Assembly: GCF_010731795.1 (NCBI RefSeq)
Contig: NZ_AP022591.1
Location: 3,720,001-3,784,000 of the forward strand
Direction of reading: 5' to 3'
DNA length: 64,000 nt
DNA from: Mycolicibacterium celeriflavum
GTDB lineage: Bacteria; Actinomycetota; Actinomycetes; Mycobacteriales; Mycobacteriaceae
Shown here: piece after piece, positions 8,410 through 16,025 of the stretch
Layout of the letters: each line of letters begins with the position of its first letter
How positions within the stretch are numbered: position 1 is the stretch's first letter
Position numbers and translations under genes: made by a program
Notes under the pieces: generated by a model
Told to the model about the DNA's origin: nothing
What the model saw: only the letters and a program-made list of their open reading frames with translations
The model's database searches: none

Positions 8410-9999
8410 ATGAAACCCGTGAAACGTGAACCAACCCAGGACAATCCCCCTGGTAACCCCTCGATCGTCATCATCGGCGCTGGCTTCGCCGGAATTACCC
8501 TTGCACTTCGCCTCAAACGCGCAGGGTTCGACAGGGTCCTCATTGTCGAAAAGGGCGATGGTGTCGGGGGAGTCTGGCGGGAGAACACCTACCCAGGGGC
8601 GGCCTGTGACGTCCCGTCGCAGTTGTACTCGATCTCCTCGGCGCCGAATCCCAGGTGGGGTCGGCGTTACGCAGAACAAGGCGATATCCTCGCCTACCTT
8701 CGCCGCGTCGCCGACGAAAGTGGTTTGCTGTCCCTCCTTCGGACCAAAACCGAAATCGCTAAGGCGGCCTTCGATGAGCGCACGAACACATGGCGTCTGA
8801 CCACGACTACGAGTCAGGAATTGGAGTGCGATGTCGTCATTTCGGCCGTGGGCCAGCTGTCCCGACCCTCAGTTCCTGATATTCCTGGAATCTCGGGCTT
8901 CGCGGGCCCGTCGTTTCATTCCGCGAATTGGGACCACGATCTGAATCTCAGCGGCAAGCGGCTTGCGGTCGTCGGCACCGGCGCTAGTTCGGTGCAGTTC
9001 GTCCCGGTGGTCGCCGCAGGCGCTGAGCACTTGGACGTTTTCCAACGGTCAGCCCCATGGGTGCTGCCCAAATTCGACCGTCAGTACGGTGGGCGGCATC
9101 ACCAACTGCTGCGCAAGTTGCCCATTCTGCGGCTCAGCGAACGTCTGATGATTTGGACGATATTCGAGTTCTTGGCGTTGGCACTCGTCGACGCGAAGCC
9201 AGTAGCGCGAGTCTTGGGAGTCATCGCCCTCCGGCACCTAGGTCGCCAGGTGTCGGATGCCCGGCTGCGTTCCCACCTGACGCCGGACTATGCGCCCGGG
9301 TGCAAGAGGATTCTGTTCTCCAGCGACTATTACCCCGCGCTCGCACGTCCCAACGTTTCATTGGTCACCGACGATATCCGGGCAGTAGAACCTGGCGGAA
9401 TCCGCACGGTGAACGGCGACTTCCACGCCGCCGACGTGATCATCTACGGCACTGGCTTCAGTGCCACCGAGTTTCTTTCCCCGATGGAGGTCTACGGCCG
9501 CTCGGACCGAAAATTGTCGGACGTGTGGGCGGATGGCGCGCACGCCTACTACGGCCTATCGGTGCCAGAGTTTCCGAATTTCCTCATGATGTACGGGCCC
9601 AACACCAACGTGGGATCCGGGTCCATCGTCTACATGCTCGAATCGCAGGCCCGACACATCGTCAGGTTGATGAAGGTTCTCCGTGCCCATCCAGGAAGTG
9701 TTATCGAGGTCCGTGCCGATGTGGAGAAGCGCTTCAACGACCGGTTGAGTCGCCGCCTGGACAGATCCGTGTGGACTATGTGCACGAGCTGGTATCGCTC
9801 GGCGCGCGGGTCGATCTCTACCAACTGGCCCAGCCCGACCTTCTTGTATCGCCTTCGTGCGCGCAGGCCGAAGCGGCGCGCTTACGTCCTGTCGCGTCCC
9901 GCGCCCGCGAACTCGTCGCGCAGGGGGACACCCGAGCCGGCCAACACCCATCTGGCCGACATGCCCTATGCCCCAAGCGGGGCCGATAGCGTCGACTAG
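8410..9999 (+). CDS. Type I Baeyer-Villiger monooxygenase (3 of 3)
   Basis: A 529-residue FAD/NADPH monooxygenase with Gly-Ala-Gly-Phe-Ala-Gly near residue 23, Gly-Gly-Val-Trp-Arg-Glu-Asn-Thr-Tyr-Pro-Gly, the fingerprint Phe-Ala-Gly-x-x-x-His-x-x-x-Trp-Asp, and Gly-Thr-Gly-Ala-Ser-Ser. The ATG at 8410 is chosen; a TTG at 8395 is possible, and neither has a strong ribosome site. It follows the esterase by 62 bases, so it may be a separate translational unit of the same operon. It resembles the first BVMO more than the second (shared Ser-Asp-Tyr-Tyr-Pro-Ala segment). Confidence 0.92.
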   Translation: MKPVKREPTQDNPPGNPSIVIIGAGFAGITLALRLKRAGFDRVLIVEKGDGVGGVWRENTYPGAACDVPSQLYSISSAPNPRWGRRYAEQGDILAYLRRVADESGLLSLLRTKTEIAKAAFDERTNTWRLTTTTSQELECDVVISAVGQLSRPSVPDIPGISGFAGPSFHSANWDHDLNLSGKRLAVVGTGASSVQFVPVVAAGAEHLDVFQRSAPWVLPKFDRQYGGRHHQLLRKLPILRLSERLMIWTIFEFLALALVDAKPVARVLGVIALRHLGRQVSDARLRSHLTPDYAPGCKRILFSSDYYPALARPNVSLVTDDIRAVEPGGIRTVNGDFHAADVIIYGTGFSATEFLSPMEVYGRSDRKLSDVWADGAHAYYGLSVPEFPNFLMMYGPNTNVGSGSIVYMLESQARHIVRLMKVLRAHPGSVIEVRADVEKRFNDRLSRRLDRSVWTMCTSWYRSARGSISTNWPSPTFLYRLRARRPKRRAYVLSRPAPANSSRRGTPEPANTHLADMPYAPSGADSVD

Positions 10000-10153
10000 T
10001 GGCGGCTCTGTTCAGTGACGGGTATCCGAGGACGGCGGGGAGTCGCCGACATTCGAGCGGCAACTGTGACCGCCGTTGACAGGGTGGTCACCGGTGTAAA
10101 CGATGGGTGAAATCCTTCCGATAATGCGAGAAACAACATCAAGGGGGCACTCG

Positions 10154-11057
10154 ATGACCAAATCGCCGTCCGGTTCGGCAAGCAAGTCCCGTGACCGGCT
10201 GTTGTCGGTACTACTGAATCCCCTCCCGCAGCGCGTCGAGCGCGCTATCCAGGAGTGAGTCGACGATGGCCGGTTCGCGAACTCGCCGCGCCGCCGACAG
10301 GTAGCGGATTGAAGCCAGTTATCGGCGATCAGGGATTGCCTCTCGTTGGCCTTCGCCCGGAACTTACCGGCGGCACGCTCGGGGCAGAATGGTGATTTAC
10401 TCGCCGCGCTATGTGAGGCGCGCGCCGAGGACGGCGAACGCTTCACTGATGCGGACATCATAAATCACATGATCTTTCTGATGATGGCCGCTCATGACAC
10501 GTCAACGATCACCACTGCCGCTGTGGCGTACTTCTTGGCGAAGAATCCTGAATGGCAGGATCGACTTCGTGCTGAGTCTGACCGTCTAGGCGACGATCTG
10601 CCGGACATTGAGGACCTGGAGGGGCTTACGGCGATGGACTTGGTCATCAAGGAGTCGCTCAGACTAGTTGCACCGGTACCGTTGGTTATGCGTAAGACGG
10701 TGACCGACACCGTAATTGATGGCTACTACGTCCCCTCCGGAGTGCTCGTCGCCATCACGCCTGCGGTCAACCACTTTGCGCCCACAGTGTCGACCGAGCC
10801 GGACCGGTTTGACCCAACGCGACTCGAGCCGCCACGGCGCGAGGATCAGGCCCACCGCTTCGCCTGGCTTCCGTTCGGAGGAGGCGCGCACAAGCGCATC
10901 GGGATGCACTTCGGCACCTTGGAGGTGAAGGCAATACTGCACGAGATGCTGCGGGAATTCACCTGGAGTCTGGATGACGGCTACCGCGTTCGGTGGGACA
11001 ATACGTCCCTGCCTGTTCCCTGTCGACGGCCTACCTATTACGTTGTGTCGCCGATGA
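10154..11057 (+). pseudogene. Decayed cytochrome P450
   Basis: A P450 reading frame broken in at least four ways. It starts well (AAGGGGG then ATG at 10154) but meets TGA at 10256 and shifts frame near 10300. The N-terminal Gly-Asp-Gln-Gly-Leu-Pro-Leu-Val-Gly segment (about 10320-10345) then joins directly to the pre-I-helix region, so roughly 170-190 codons are missing. The I helix (Ala-Ala-His-Asp-Thr-Ser-Thr) and ExxR (Glu-Ser-Leu-Arg) remain. In the heme loop, Phe-Gly-Gly-Gly-x-His-Lys is followed by Arg (CGC, 10895-10897) where Cys is required. A last frameshift near 11024 hides the native end, Asp-Gly-Leu-Pro-Ile-Thr-Leu-Cys-Arg-Arg-stop at 11057. It cannot be a working P450. Confidence 0.82.
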
Positions 11058-11220
11058 TATCTAGGTCATTCCACGAGACTTTTGAGTGCTTAGCCGAGCA
11101 CATCGCCCTCACAGGGCGCCGGCGGAATCGACGCAGTCCTCCAAGTGGCCTCGGAGATCCTCAACAAACCCCGGCGAACCGTAGTCGGCAAACCTACGCA
11201 AACTGCCGGAAAGGATGGTC

Positions 11221-12021
11221 ATGCTAGAACCATCAACAGCCGTCGTCACAGGAGCAGGTCGAGGGATTGGTCTGGAGATCGCGAGACAACTCGCCGCTGC
11301 CGGTCACAAGGTTTTGCTCACGGATGTGGATGGCGACGCAGCGGAGCGCGCTGCCACCGAGGTCGGCGGTGGCGCTTGGAGCGCCACGCACGACGTACGA
11401 GATCCGTCGGGTCATCGGGAAGTCGCTGCTCAGGCTTTAGCCGCTGGCCCTCTGGCGGTGTGGGTAAACAACGCTGGGATCCTACTCGCGGGTAACAGCT
11501 GGAGTCACAGCGATGCCGAGATTGCGTCGATCCTCGATGTCAATGTACGAGGTGTCGTTGCCGGCTCACACGCGGCAGTTGTCGCTATGGGCGCGGGTGG
11601 GGGCGCGATCCTCAACATCGCGTCCCTCTCGGCTCTGGCGCCCATCCCTGGATTAGCGATGTACGCAGCAACCAAAGCGGCCGTATTGTCGTTCACCACA
11701 TCGCTGCAGGGCGACCTTGACCATGCGGGATTGCCAATCCACGCACGGGCGCTATGCCCTGACGTGGTAAGTACGAAAATGGTCACCGACCGAGTTGCCG
11801 ACCCTGGGGCGGCGCTTCTGTTCGCCGGACCGCGTCCAATGGATGCTGCGGCCGTGGCCCGCGCGGGACTCGAGTTGCTGGAGAGTCGCCAGATATTCCG
11901 GGTAGTTCCTAGGTGGCGTGGCGTAGTTGCGCGCACTAGCGATGCTGCGCCGTCGCTTGGATTGAAAGCTTTCGCGTTGATGCGCGGCGTCGGTGAGCGG
12001 CGCCAACGCAATCATCGTTGA
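11221..12021 (+). CDS. Short-chain dehydrogenase/reductase
   Basis: A 266-residue classical SDR: Thr-Gly-Ala-Gly-Arg-Gly-Ile-Gly near residue 11, Asp-Val-Asp after beta-2 (NAD preference), Asn-Asn-Ala-Gly, catalytic Ser in Ser-Leu-Ser, and Tyr-Ala-Ala-Thr-Lys. The ATG at 11221 has GGAAAGG 6 bases upstream; the ATG at 11215 would leave no spacing. It lies between the P450 pseudogene and a TetR gene pointing toward it. It likely oxidises or reduces an alcohol/ketone intermediate of the same catabolic region. Confidence 0.87.
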   Translation: MLEPSTAVVTGAGRGIGLEIARQLAAAGHKVLLTDVDGDAAERAATEVGGGAWSATHDVRDPSGHREVAAQALAAGPLAVWVNNAGILLAGNSWSHSDAEIASILDVNVRGVVAGSHAAVVAMGAGGGAILNIASLSALAPIPGLAMYAATKAAVLSFTTSLQGDLDHAGLPIHARALCPDVVSTKMVTDRVADPGAALLFAGPRPMDAAAVARAGLELLESRQIFRVVPRWRGVVARTSDAAPSLGLKAFALMRGVGERRQRNHR

Positions 12022-12074
12022 TGGCGGTGTCGAAGACGGAGGGTTTAGCGTGGGGAGGCTCGAGTTGTACCTGG

Positions 12075-12752
12075 TCAGGTTTTCGGTTCGCAGAGTGGTA
12101 AGTGGGGATCAAGCTGGAATCCCAGTTCCTGCAGCCTGTCATTGATTATCAACCAGGTTTGCCGTGTCAACCGAATGACGAGTTCGTCACGAGTGGAGTC
12201 GCGATGGTCCAGCCACCATAGGACCGAAGCGTCCATCAGGCCCATGATGGCGGCGACATTGCGGTCTGCCGCCTCTGAGTCCTCGCCGTAGCGAGGAAAG
12301 TAACGGGCACCCGCGACGGCGAGTTCGGAGGCGAATGCGCTGCTGCCGGGCGCGGTCTTCTCGGTGCTGCGCCGATAGTGTCGGTTCACCAGGAACCGAT
12401 AGAGGTTGGGGTGTTCGTCAGCCCACATGACGTGCTGAGTGACCGGCGCGCGTATCACGTCTAGCGGCGATCCCTGGACATCCAGAGTTAGGCGAATCTT
12501 CGCAGTGAGTTCGCGGTGGACGTGACGAGCCACGGCAAGATCGAGTTCTTCTTTACTTGCGAAGTGGCGGTAGAAGTGTGTGCGTCCCAAACCGGCCTTG
12601 TCTGCGATTTGGCCCGTGAGTGCGTGGGGCCCGTTCTCTTCGATTGCGCTGAGCGCCGCTTCGATGATCTGTTCACGACGTAGTTCACGGCCCGGCAACC
12701 TACTGGCCGCGCGGCGTACCGCTGTGGTGTCCACCCAGTGCTGTTGCTCCAC
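12075..12752 (-). CDS. TetR family transcriptional regulator
   Basis: About 225 residues with a TetR DNA-binding domain (Arg-Arg-Glu-Gln-Ile-Ile-Glu-Ala-Ala, Leu-Gly-Arg-Thr-His-Phe-Tyr-Arg-His-Phe) and a C-terminal domain with Trp-rich helices. The GTG at 12752 is preferred, since longer in-frame starts would run over the operator-like palindromes at 12789-12835. It diverges from an acyl-CoA dehydrogenase; two GTAC-N5-GTAC sites lie between them, implying direct control of that gene and autoregulation. The ligand is probably an acyl-CoA or pathway intermediate, by analogy only. Confidence 0.87.
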   Translation of the reverse strand: MEQQHWVDTTAVRRAASRLPGRELRREQIIEAALSAIEENGPHALTGQIADKAGLGRTHFYRHFASKEELDLAVARHVHRELTAKIRLTLDVQGSPLDVIRAPVTQHVMWADEHPNLYRFLVNRHYRRSTEKTAPGSSAFASELAVAGARYFPRYGEDSEAADRNVAAIMGLMDASVLWWLDHRDSTRDELVIRLTRQTWLIINDRLQELGFQLDPHLPLCEPKT

Positions 12753-12788
12753 GATGTCACCGTAACGCCCCGCGCTCTGGAAAGTTCT

Positions 12789-12835
12789 GGGTACGTGTTG
12801 TACCCGGCGTGCGATTCGTGGTACACCATGTACCC
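12789..12835. promoter_or_regulatory. Twin TetR operators, GTAC-N5-GTAC
   Basis: Two perfect palindromes lie in the divergent intergenic region: GGGTAC-N5-GTACCC at 12789-12805 and GGTAC-N5-GTACC at 12820-12834. Their centres are 30 bases apart, close to three helical turns, so two dimers could bind the same DNA face. The neighbouring TetR is the obvious binder. Confidence 0.72.
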
Positions 12836-12895
12836 ACAGGCGAAGCGAGACCATTGCGGGATCGGTGCGCAAGCAAACACAGTGAGGACTTTGTA

Positions 12896-14041
12896 ATGGC
12901 AGCCAACCGCTCTAGCTGGATGGACGACGACCTCGACGCACTGCGGGATTTGGCACGTACGTTCTGTGAGAAGGAGGTCGCGCCGCACAGTGCCCGCTTC
13001 ATCGAGCAGCACCACGTGGATCGGGACCTGTGGACCCGGGCGGGTGATCTTGGGTTGCTGTGCATGTCAATCCCCGAGCAGTACGGCGGAGGTGGGGGAA
13101 CGTTCGCTCACGAAGCAGTCTTGATTGAGGAACAGGCCCGCATCGGCGATTCGGCATGGGGCGCGCCGCTTCATAGTGGAATCGTCGCCCACTACCTGCT
13201 CGAGTACGGCACCGATGAGCAGAAGGAACGCTTTCTTCCCAGACTGGCAACTGGTGAGATGGTTGGCGCGATTGCGATGACGGAGCCGGGCACTGGCTCC
13301 GATCTCCAATCTGTCACGACCAAGGCATCGCGCGTTGGAGACGAATACGTTGTCAACGGTTCCAAAACGTTCATCACCAACGGCGCTCAGGCCGACCTCA
13401 TCATCGTCGTTGCGAAGACCGACCCCAGTGCCGGAGCGAACGGAATCTCGTTGGTTTTGGTCGAAGGCGATCGACCGGGCTTTCGGCGGGGTCGGGTGTT
13501 GGACAAGGTCGGTCAGCGCGGACAGGACACCTCCGAGCTCTATTTCGAAGATGTGCACATTCCGGTTGAGAACCTCCTGGGTACGACTGAAGGCCAGGGG
13601 TTCATTCAGTTGATGCAGCAACTTCCCCAAGAGCGATTGATCCTTGCGCTTGGTGCAGTGACAGTACTAGAAACAGCGCTCGAGTTCACTGTGGAATACA
13701 CCAAAGATCGGCATGCCTTCGGCAAGCCCGTCTTCGCCTTCCAAAACACCAAGTTCAAGCTCGCCGAGGTCGCCACCGACGCCCACATCAGCCGCGTTTT
13801 CATCGACGACTGCGTCGCCCGCCATCTGCGCGGTGAACTCGACATCCCCACCGTCGCGATGGCGAAATGGTGGACTACTGAGCGTGCGATGGTCGCCCTT
13901 GATGACTGCTTGCAGCTCCACGGCGGCTACGGCTATATGACCGAGTATCCCATCGGCAGGATGTGGGCCGATGCTCGCGTTCAGAAGATCTACGGTGGGA
14001 CAAACGAGATTATGAAGGAGATCATTGCTCGGTCGCTTTAG
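12896..14041 (+). CDS. Acyl-CoA dehydrogenase (FadE-type)
   Basis: A 381-residue flavoprotein. Motifs: Met-Thr-Glu-Pro-Gly-Thr-Gly-Ser-Asp, Asn-Gly-Ser-Lys-Thr-Phe-Ile-Thr-Asn, Leu-His-Gly-Gly-Tyr-Gly-Tyr and Ile-Tyr-Gly-Gly-Thr-Asn-Glu-Ile near the end. The MCAD-type catalytic Glu is Gly here, and a Glu in Pro-Gln-Glu-Arg stands at the isovaleryl-CoA dehydrogenase position. The ATG at 12896 has GAGGA about 8 bases upstream; an in-frame upstream start at 12809 would cover the operators. Controlled by the divergent TetR. It probably handles a branched or alicyclic acyl-CoA from the BVMO route. Confidence 0.9.
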   Translation: MAANRSSWMDDDLDALRDLARTFCEKEVAPHSARFIEQHHVDRDLWTRAGDLGLLCMSIPEQYGGGGGTFAHEAVLIEEQARIGDSAWGAPLHSGIVAHYLLEYGTDEQKERFLPRLATGEMVGAIAMTEPGTGSDLQSVTTKASRVGDEYVVNGSKTFITNGAQADLIIVVAKTDPSAGANGISLVLVEGDRPGFRRGRVLDKVGQRGQDTSELYFEDVHIPVENLLGTTEGQGFIQLMQQLPQERLILALGAVTVLETALEFTVEYTKDRHAFGKPVFAFQNTKFKLAEVATDAHISRVFIDDCVARHLRGELDIPTVAMAKWWTTERAMVALDDCLQLHGGYGYMTEYPIGRMWADARVQKIYGGTNEIMKEIIARSL

Positions 14042-14169
14042 ATCGAATTCGACCGCTAGATTGGTTACGAGGGGCCGCGATAGCGAGGTGGCGTTCGCTT
14101 ATCAAGTCGGTGGTGACTGTTCATTAGGCGGTCACTGTTCACTAGGCGGATACCCGGCGAGCTCGCTTC

Positions 14170-14915
14170 AAACGGGGGCCTTACTCGGCCGGCCTGGGCG
14201 CGCCGCGCCCGAGACAGGTTGACCTTGCTGCTGACGCCCTTCAGACGATATGCGCCGGCGGACGACCACCGGAGGCCTGCGTCGTCGACGATCACCCGCG
14301 TGGAGTCCCACCAACACTGCGCCTGGCCGCGCCGCCGCGCTCACTCGGCTGGCCAGGTTCACGGGGTTGCCGAACCAGTCGCCCGCGCGCGAGACCGCTG
14401 ACCCGGACGCCACGCCAATCCTCAAGGAAGGCAGGTCATTTGCTGACGCGCTGTCGATCAGGTCCAGCATCGTCGTCACCAGCGGCGTCGGTCGTGATGA
14501 GACCAGCATGACCGCGCCCCGAGGGTTTCACGAATCTCAACCGGTGGGTTGGCAGCCTCGCGCGCAGCAGTCGCGAGTCGATTCGCGAGCCTCTCCAAAT
14601 CGTCGGGCTGAAGCTTTCAACATGTTCAGCGCGCGAAGCCACGCATCATCTCCGTGGCCTGCCCGATGCCTTCCGTGAGGGCCCGCAATATGGCGACTGT
14701 TTCGTCTGGATTCCGGTTTCCGTGCTCAGCTCGCGCAGAGAGACGTACCGTCCCTCACCACCCAGTACGCGGCTTGTAGGAAGAAGGAGAGGGGTTGGGG
14801 CCACCAGTCGGCTTTGATCAATCGTGAAGCCCTGGGCATGCAGCCAGGCAATTAGATGAGTCCTTTCCTGGCGGCTGTCGCCCTCAAGACCGTCGTGCAG
14901 ACATACTGAGCGAGG
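14170..14915 (-). pseudogene. Decayed class III adenylate cyclase (Rv1264-like)
   Basis: Read on the minus strand, three frames together spell an autoinhibited, pH-sensing-type mycobacterial cyclase. From 14915 down come a regulatory-domain piece (His-Asp-Gly-Leu-Glu-Gly ... Gly-Arg-Tyr-Val-Ser-Leu-Arg-Glu-Leu), then Thr-Val-Ala-Ile-Leu-Arg-Ala-Leu-Thr-Glu-Gly in another frame, then the catalytic domain with Val-Met-Leu-Val-Ser, Gly-Asp-Trp-Phe-Gly-Asn-Pro-Val-Asn-Leu-Ala-Ser-Arg-Val and Arg-Pro-Gly. The C-terminal Leu-Lys-Gly-Val-Ser-Ser-Lys-Val-Asn-Leu is again out of frame. At 14511-14518 one base of the expected Gly-Asp codons is missing. Whole segments are deleted, including the first metal-binding region. 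It is not functional. Confidence 0.75.
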
Positions 14916-14949
14916 TCGTCTTCGTGTGTTGCTGACACCCTGGACCTGC

Positions 14950-15612
14950 TTAGTGCTGCGGCGTACCGGGACGCGGACAGGATGGTTCAGTGTTCACGCC
15001 GCGCACCTGGTGACTCGACGCGGGGACGCCGAGCACGGCGTGACCCATCGCAACGAGCAGCGCAGAGGTCTGTTCGGGAGCCAGGCCAGTGCCGCGGTAG
15101 TGCAAGATCGATTGAATGGCTCCGATCGCTCCATGAACCATCGCCCGAAGTTCAATCTCATCGACCGCGGGCCGCAATTCTCCGACGAGGTGTACCCACT
15201 CTTCTAGATAGAGTCGCTGCTTTCGGCGCAACCGGCTCTGGTGCTGATCCGACAGATTGTGCACTTCGCGGTAATACACCATTGCCAGCTCGCGTTGATC
15301 CATTACCAAGGCGACTTGGTCTGACACCAGCAGGGTCAGCGCCTCCGCCTCGTCGCGGGACTGCTCGACGATCGCCGTCGCACGCTTAAGGAGTTTGTCC
15401 ACCACTCGCTCGAAGAGGGCCGCCAGTAGATCGCTCTTACTGTTGAAATGGCGATAGATGGCCGGCCCGACAACCCCTGATGCAACGCCGATGTCGGCCA
15501 TGGAGACAGCGTGGTAGCCCCGCTCGGCAATCAACTCGGTGGCAGAGGCGAGAATCCGTTCCCGACGTTCGCCGCCGACCCGGGTACGTCCGGCAACGAC
15601 CACCTTGTTCAC
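14950..15612 (-). CDS. TetR family transcriptional regulator
   Basis: A 220-residue TetR protein: Arg-Arg-Glu-Arg-Ile-Leu-Ala-Ser-Ala, Val-Ser-Met-Ala-Asp-Ile-Gly, Pro-Ala-Ile-Tyr-Arg-His-Phe, and a C-terminal domain of the kind seen in regulators of fatty-acid or sterol catabolism. The start is a GTG at 15612 with a strong GAAGGAAGG upstream. The gene stands alone next to the cyclase pseudogene. It is transcribed in the same direction as the AtuA operon but lies downstream of it, with over 400 bases between, so its target is not obvious. Confidence 0.87.
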   Translation of the reverse strand: MNKVVVAGRTRVGGERRERILASATELIAERGYHAVSMADIGVASGVVGPAIYRHFNSKSDLLAALFERVVDKLLKRATAIVEQSRDEAEALTLLVSDQVALVMDQRELAMVYYREVHNLSDQHQSRLRRKQRLYLEEWVHLVGELRPAVDEIELRAMVHGAIGAIQSILHYRGTGLAPEQTSALLVAMGHAVLGVPASSHQVRGVNTEPSCPRPGTPQH

Positions 15613-16025
15613 TACTACCTTCCTTCGCTCGCAACCAGGGCTCGCGCAGCACTGCAGCGCCGGGAGCTACACTACGAACGTTAACACCTGCTCACAATCC
15701 CAGGTTGAGTTGAAATGTAGACGCCCAGTGGCAGGTGGCTGGCGCCTGCGCGTGTGATCCCCATTCGTGGATGTGCCCGCTCATTGGCCAAGATCGGCAA
15801 CCGCGTGGGCAGATCGCTGCGCCCTCTTTGGATGTCCAGTTCGGCAAGGAACTGGACAAAGCCATCTCTCCGTCTGCCGGACGCTGTTGGCGTCATCCGA
15901 TCGTCATCACATCGTTCGGCAACACGGCTTTGGCAAAGGGGCTACGTCAAGCAGCAGGCAGAGGACGGCGACTTGATTGGCGATACGTCGACAGAGTGGC
16001 CCGGCTACTCCAAATTCGGGATTTG
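15613..16025. other. Intergenic, no gene supported
   Basis: About 410 bases between the TetR start and the AtuA-like stop. Short open frames occur on both strands, but none shows a ribosome site or a recognisable family. It must hold the TetR promoter near 15613-15720. No repeat or tRNA is seen. Confidence 0.5.

Noticed and set aside
10346..11227. Treating the P450 fragment as a working short P450
   Set aside because: It lacks the N-terminal half and the heme cysteine, and the native C-terminus is in another frame.
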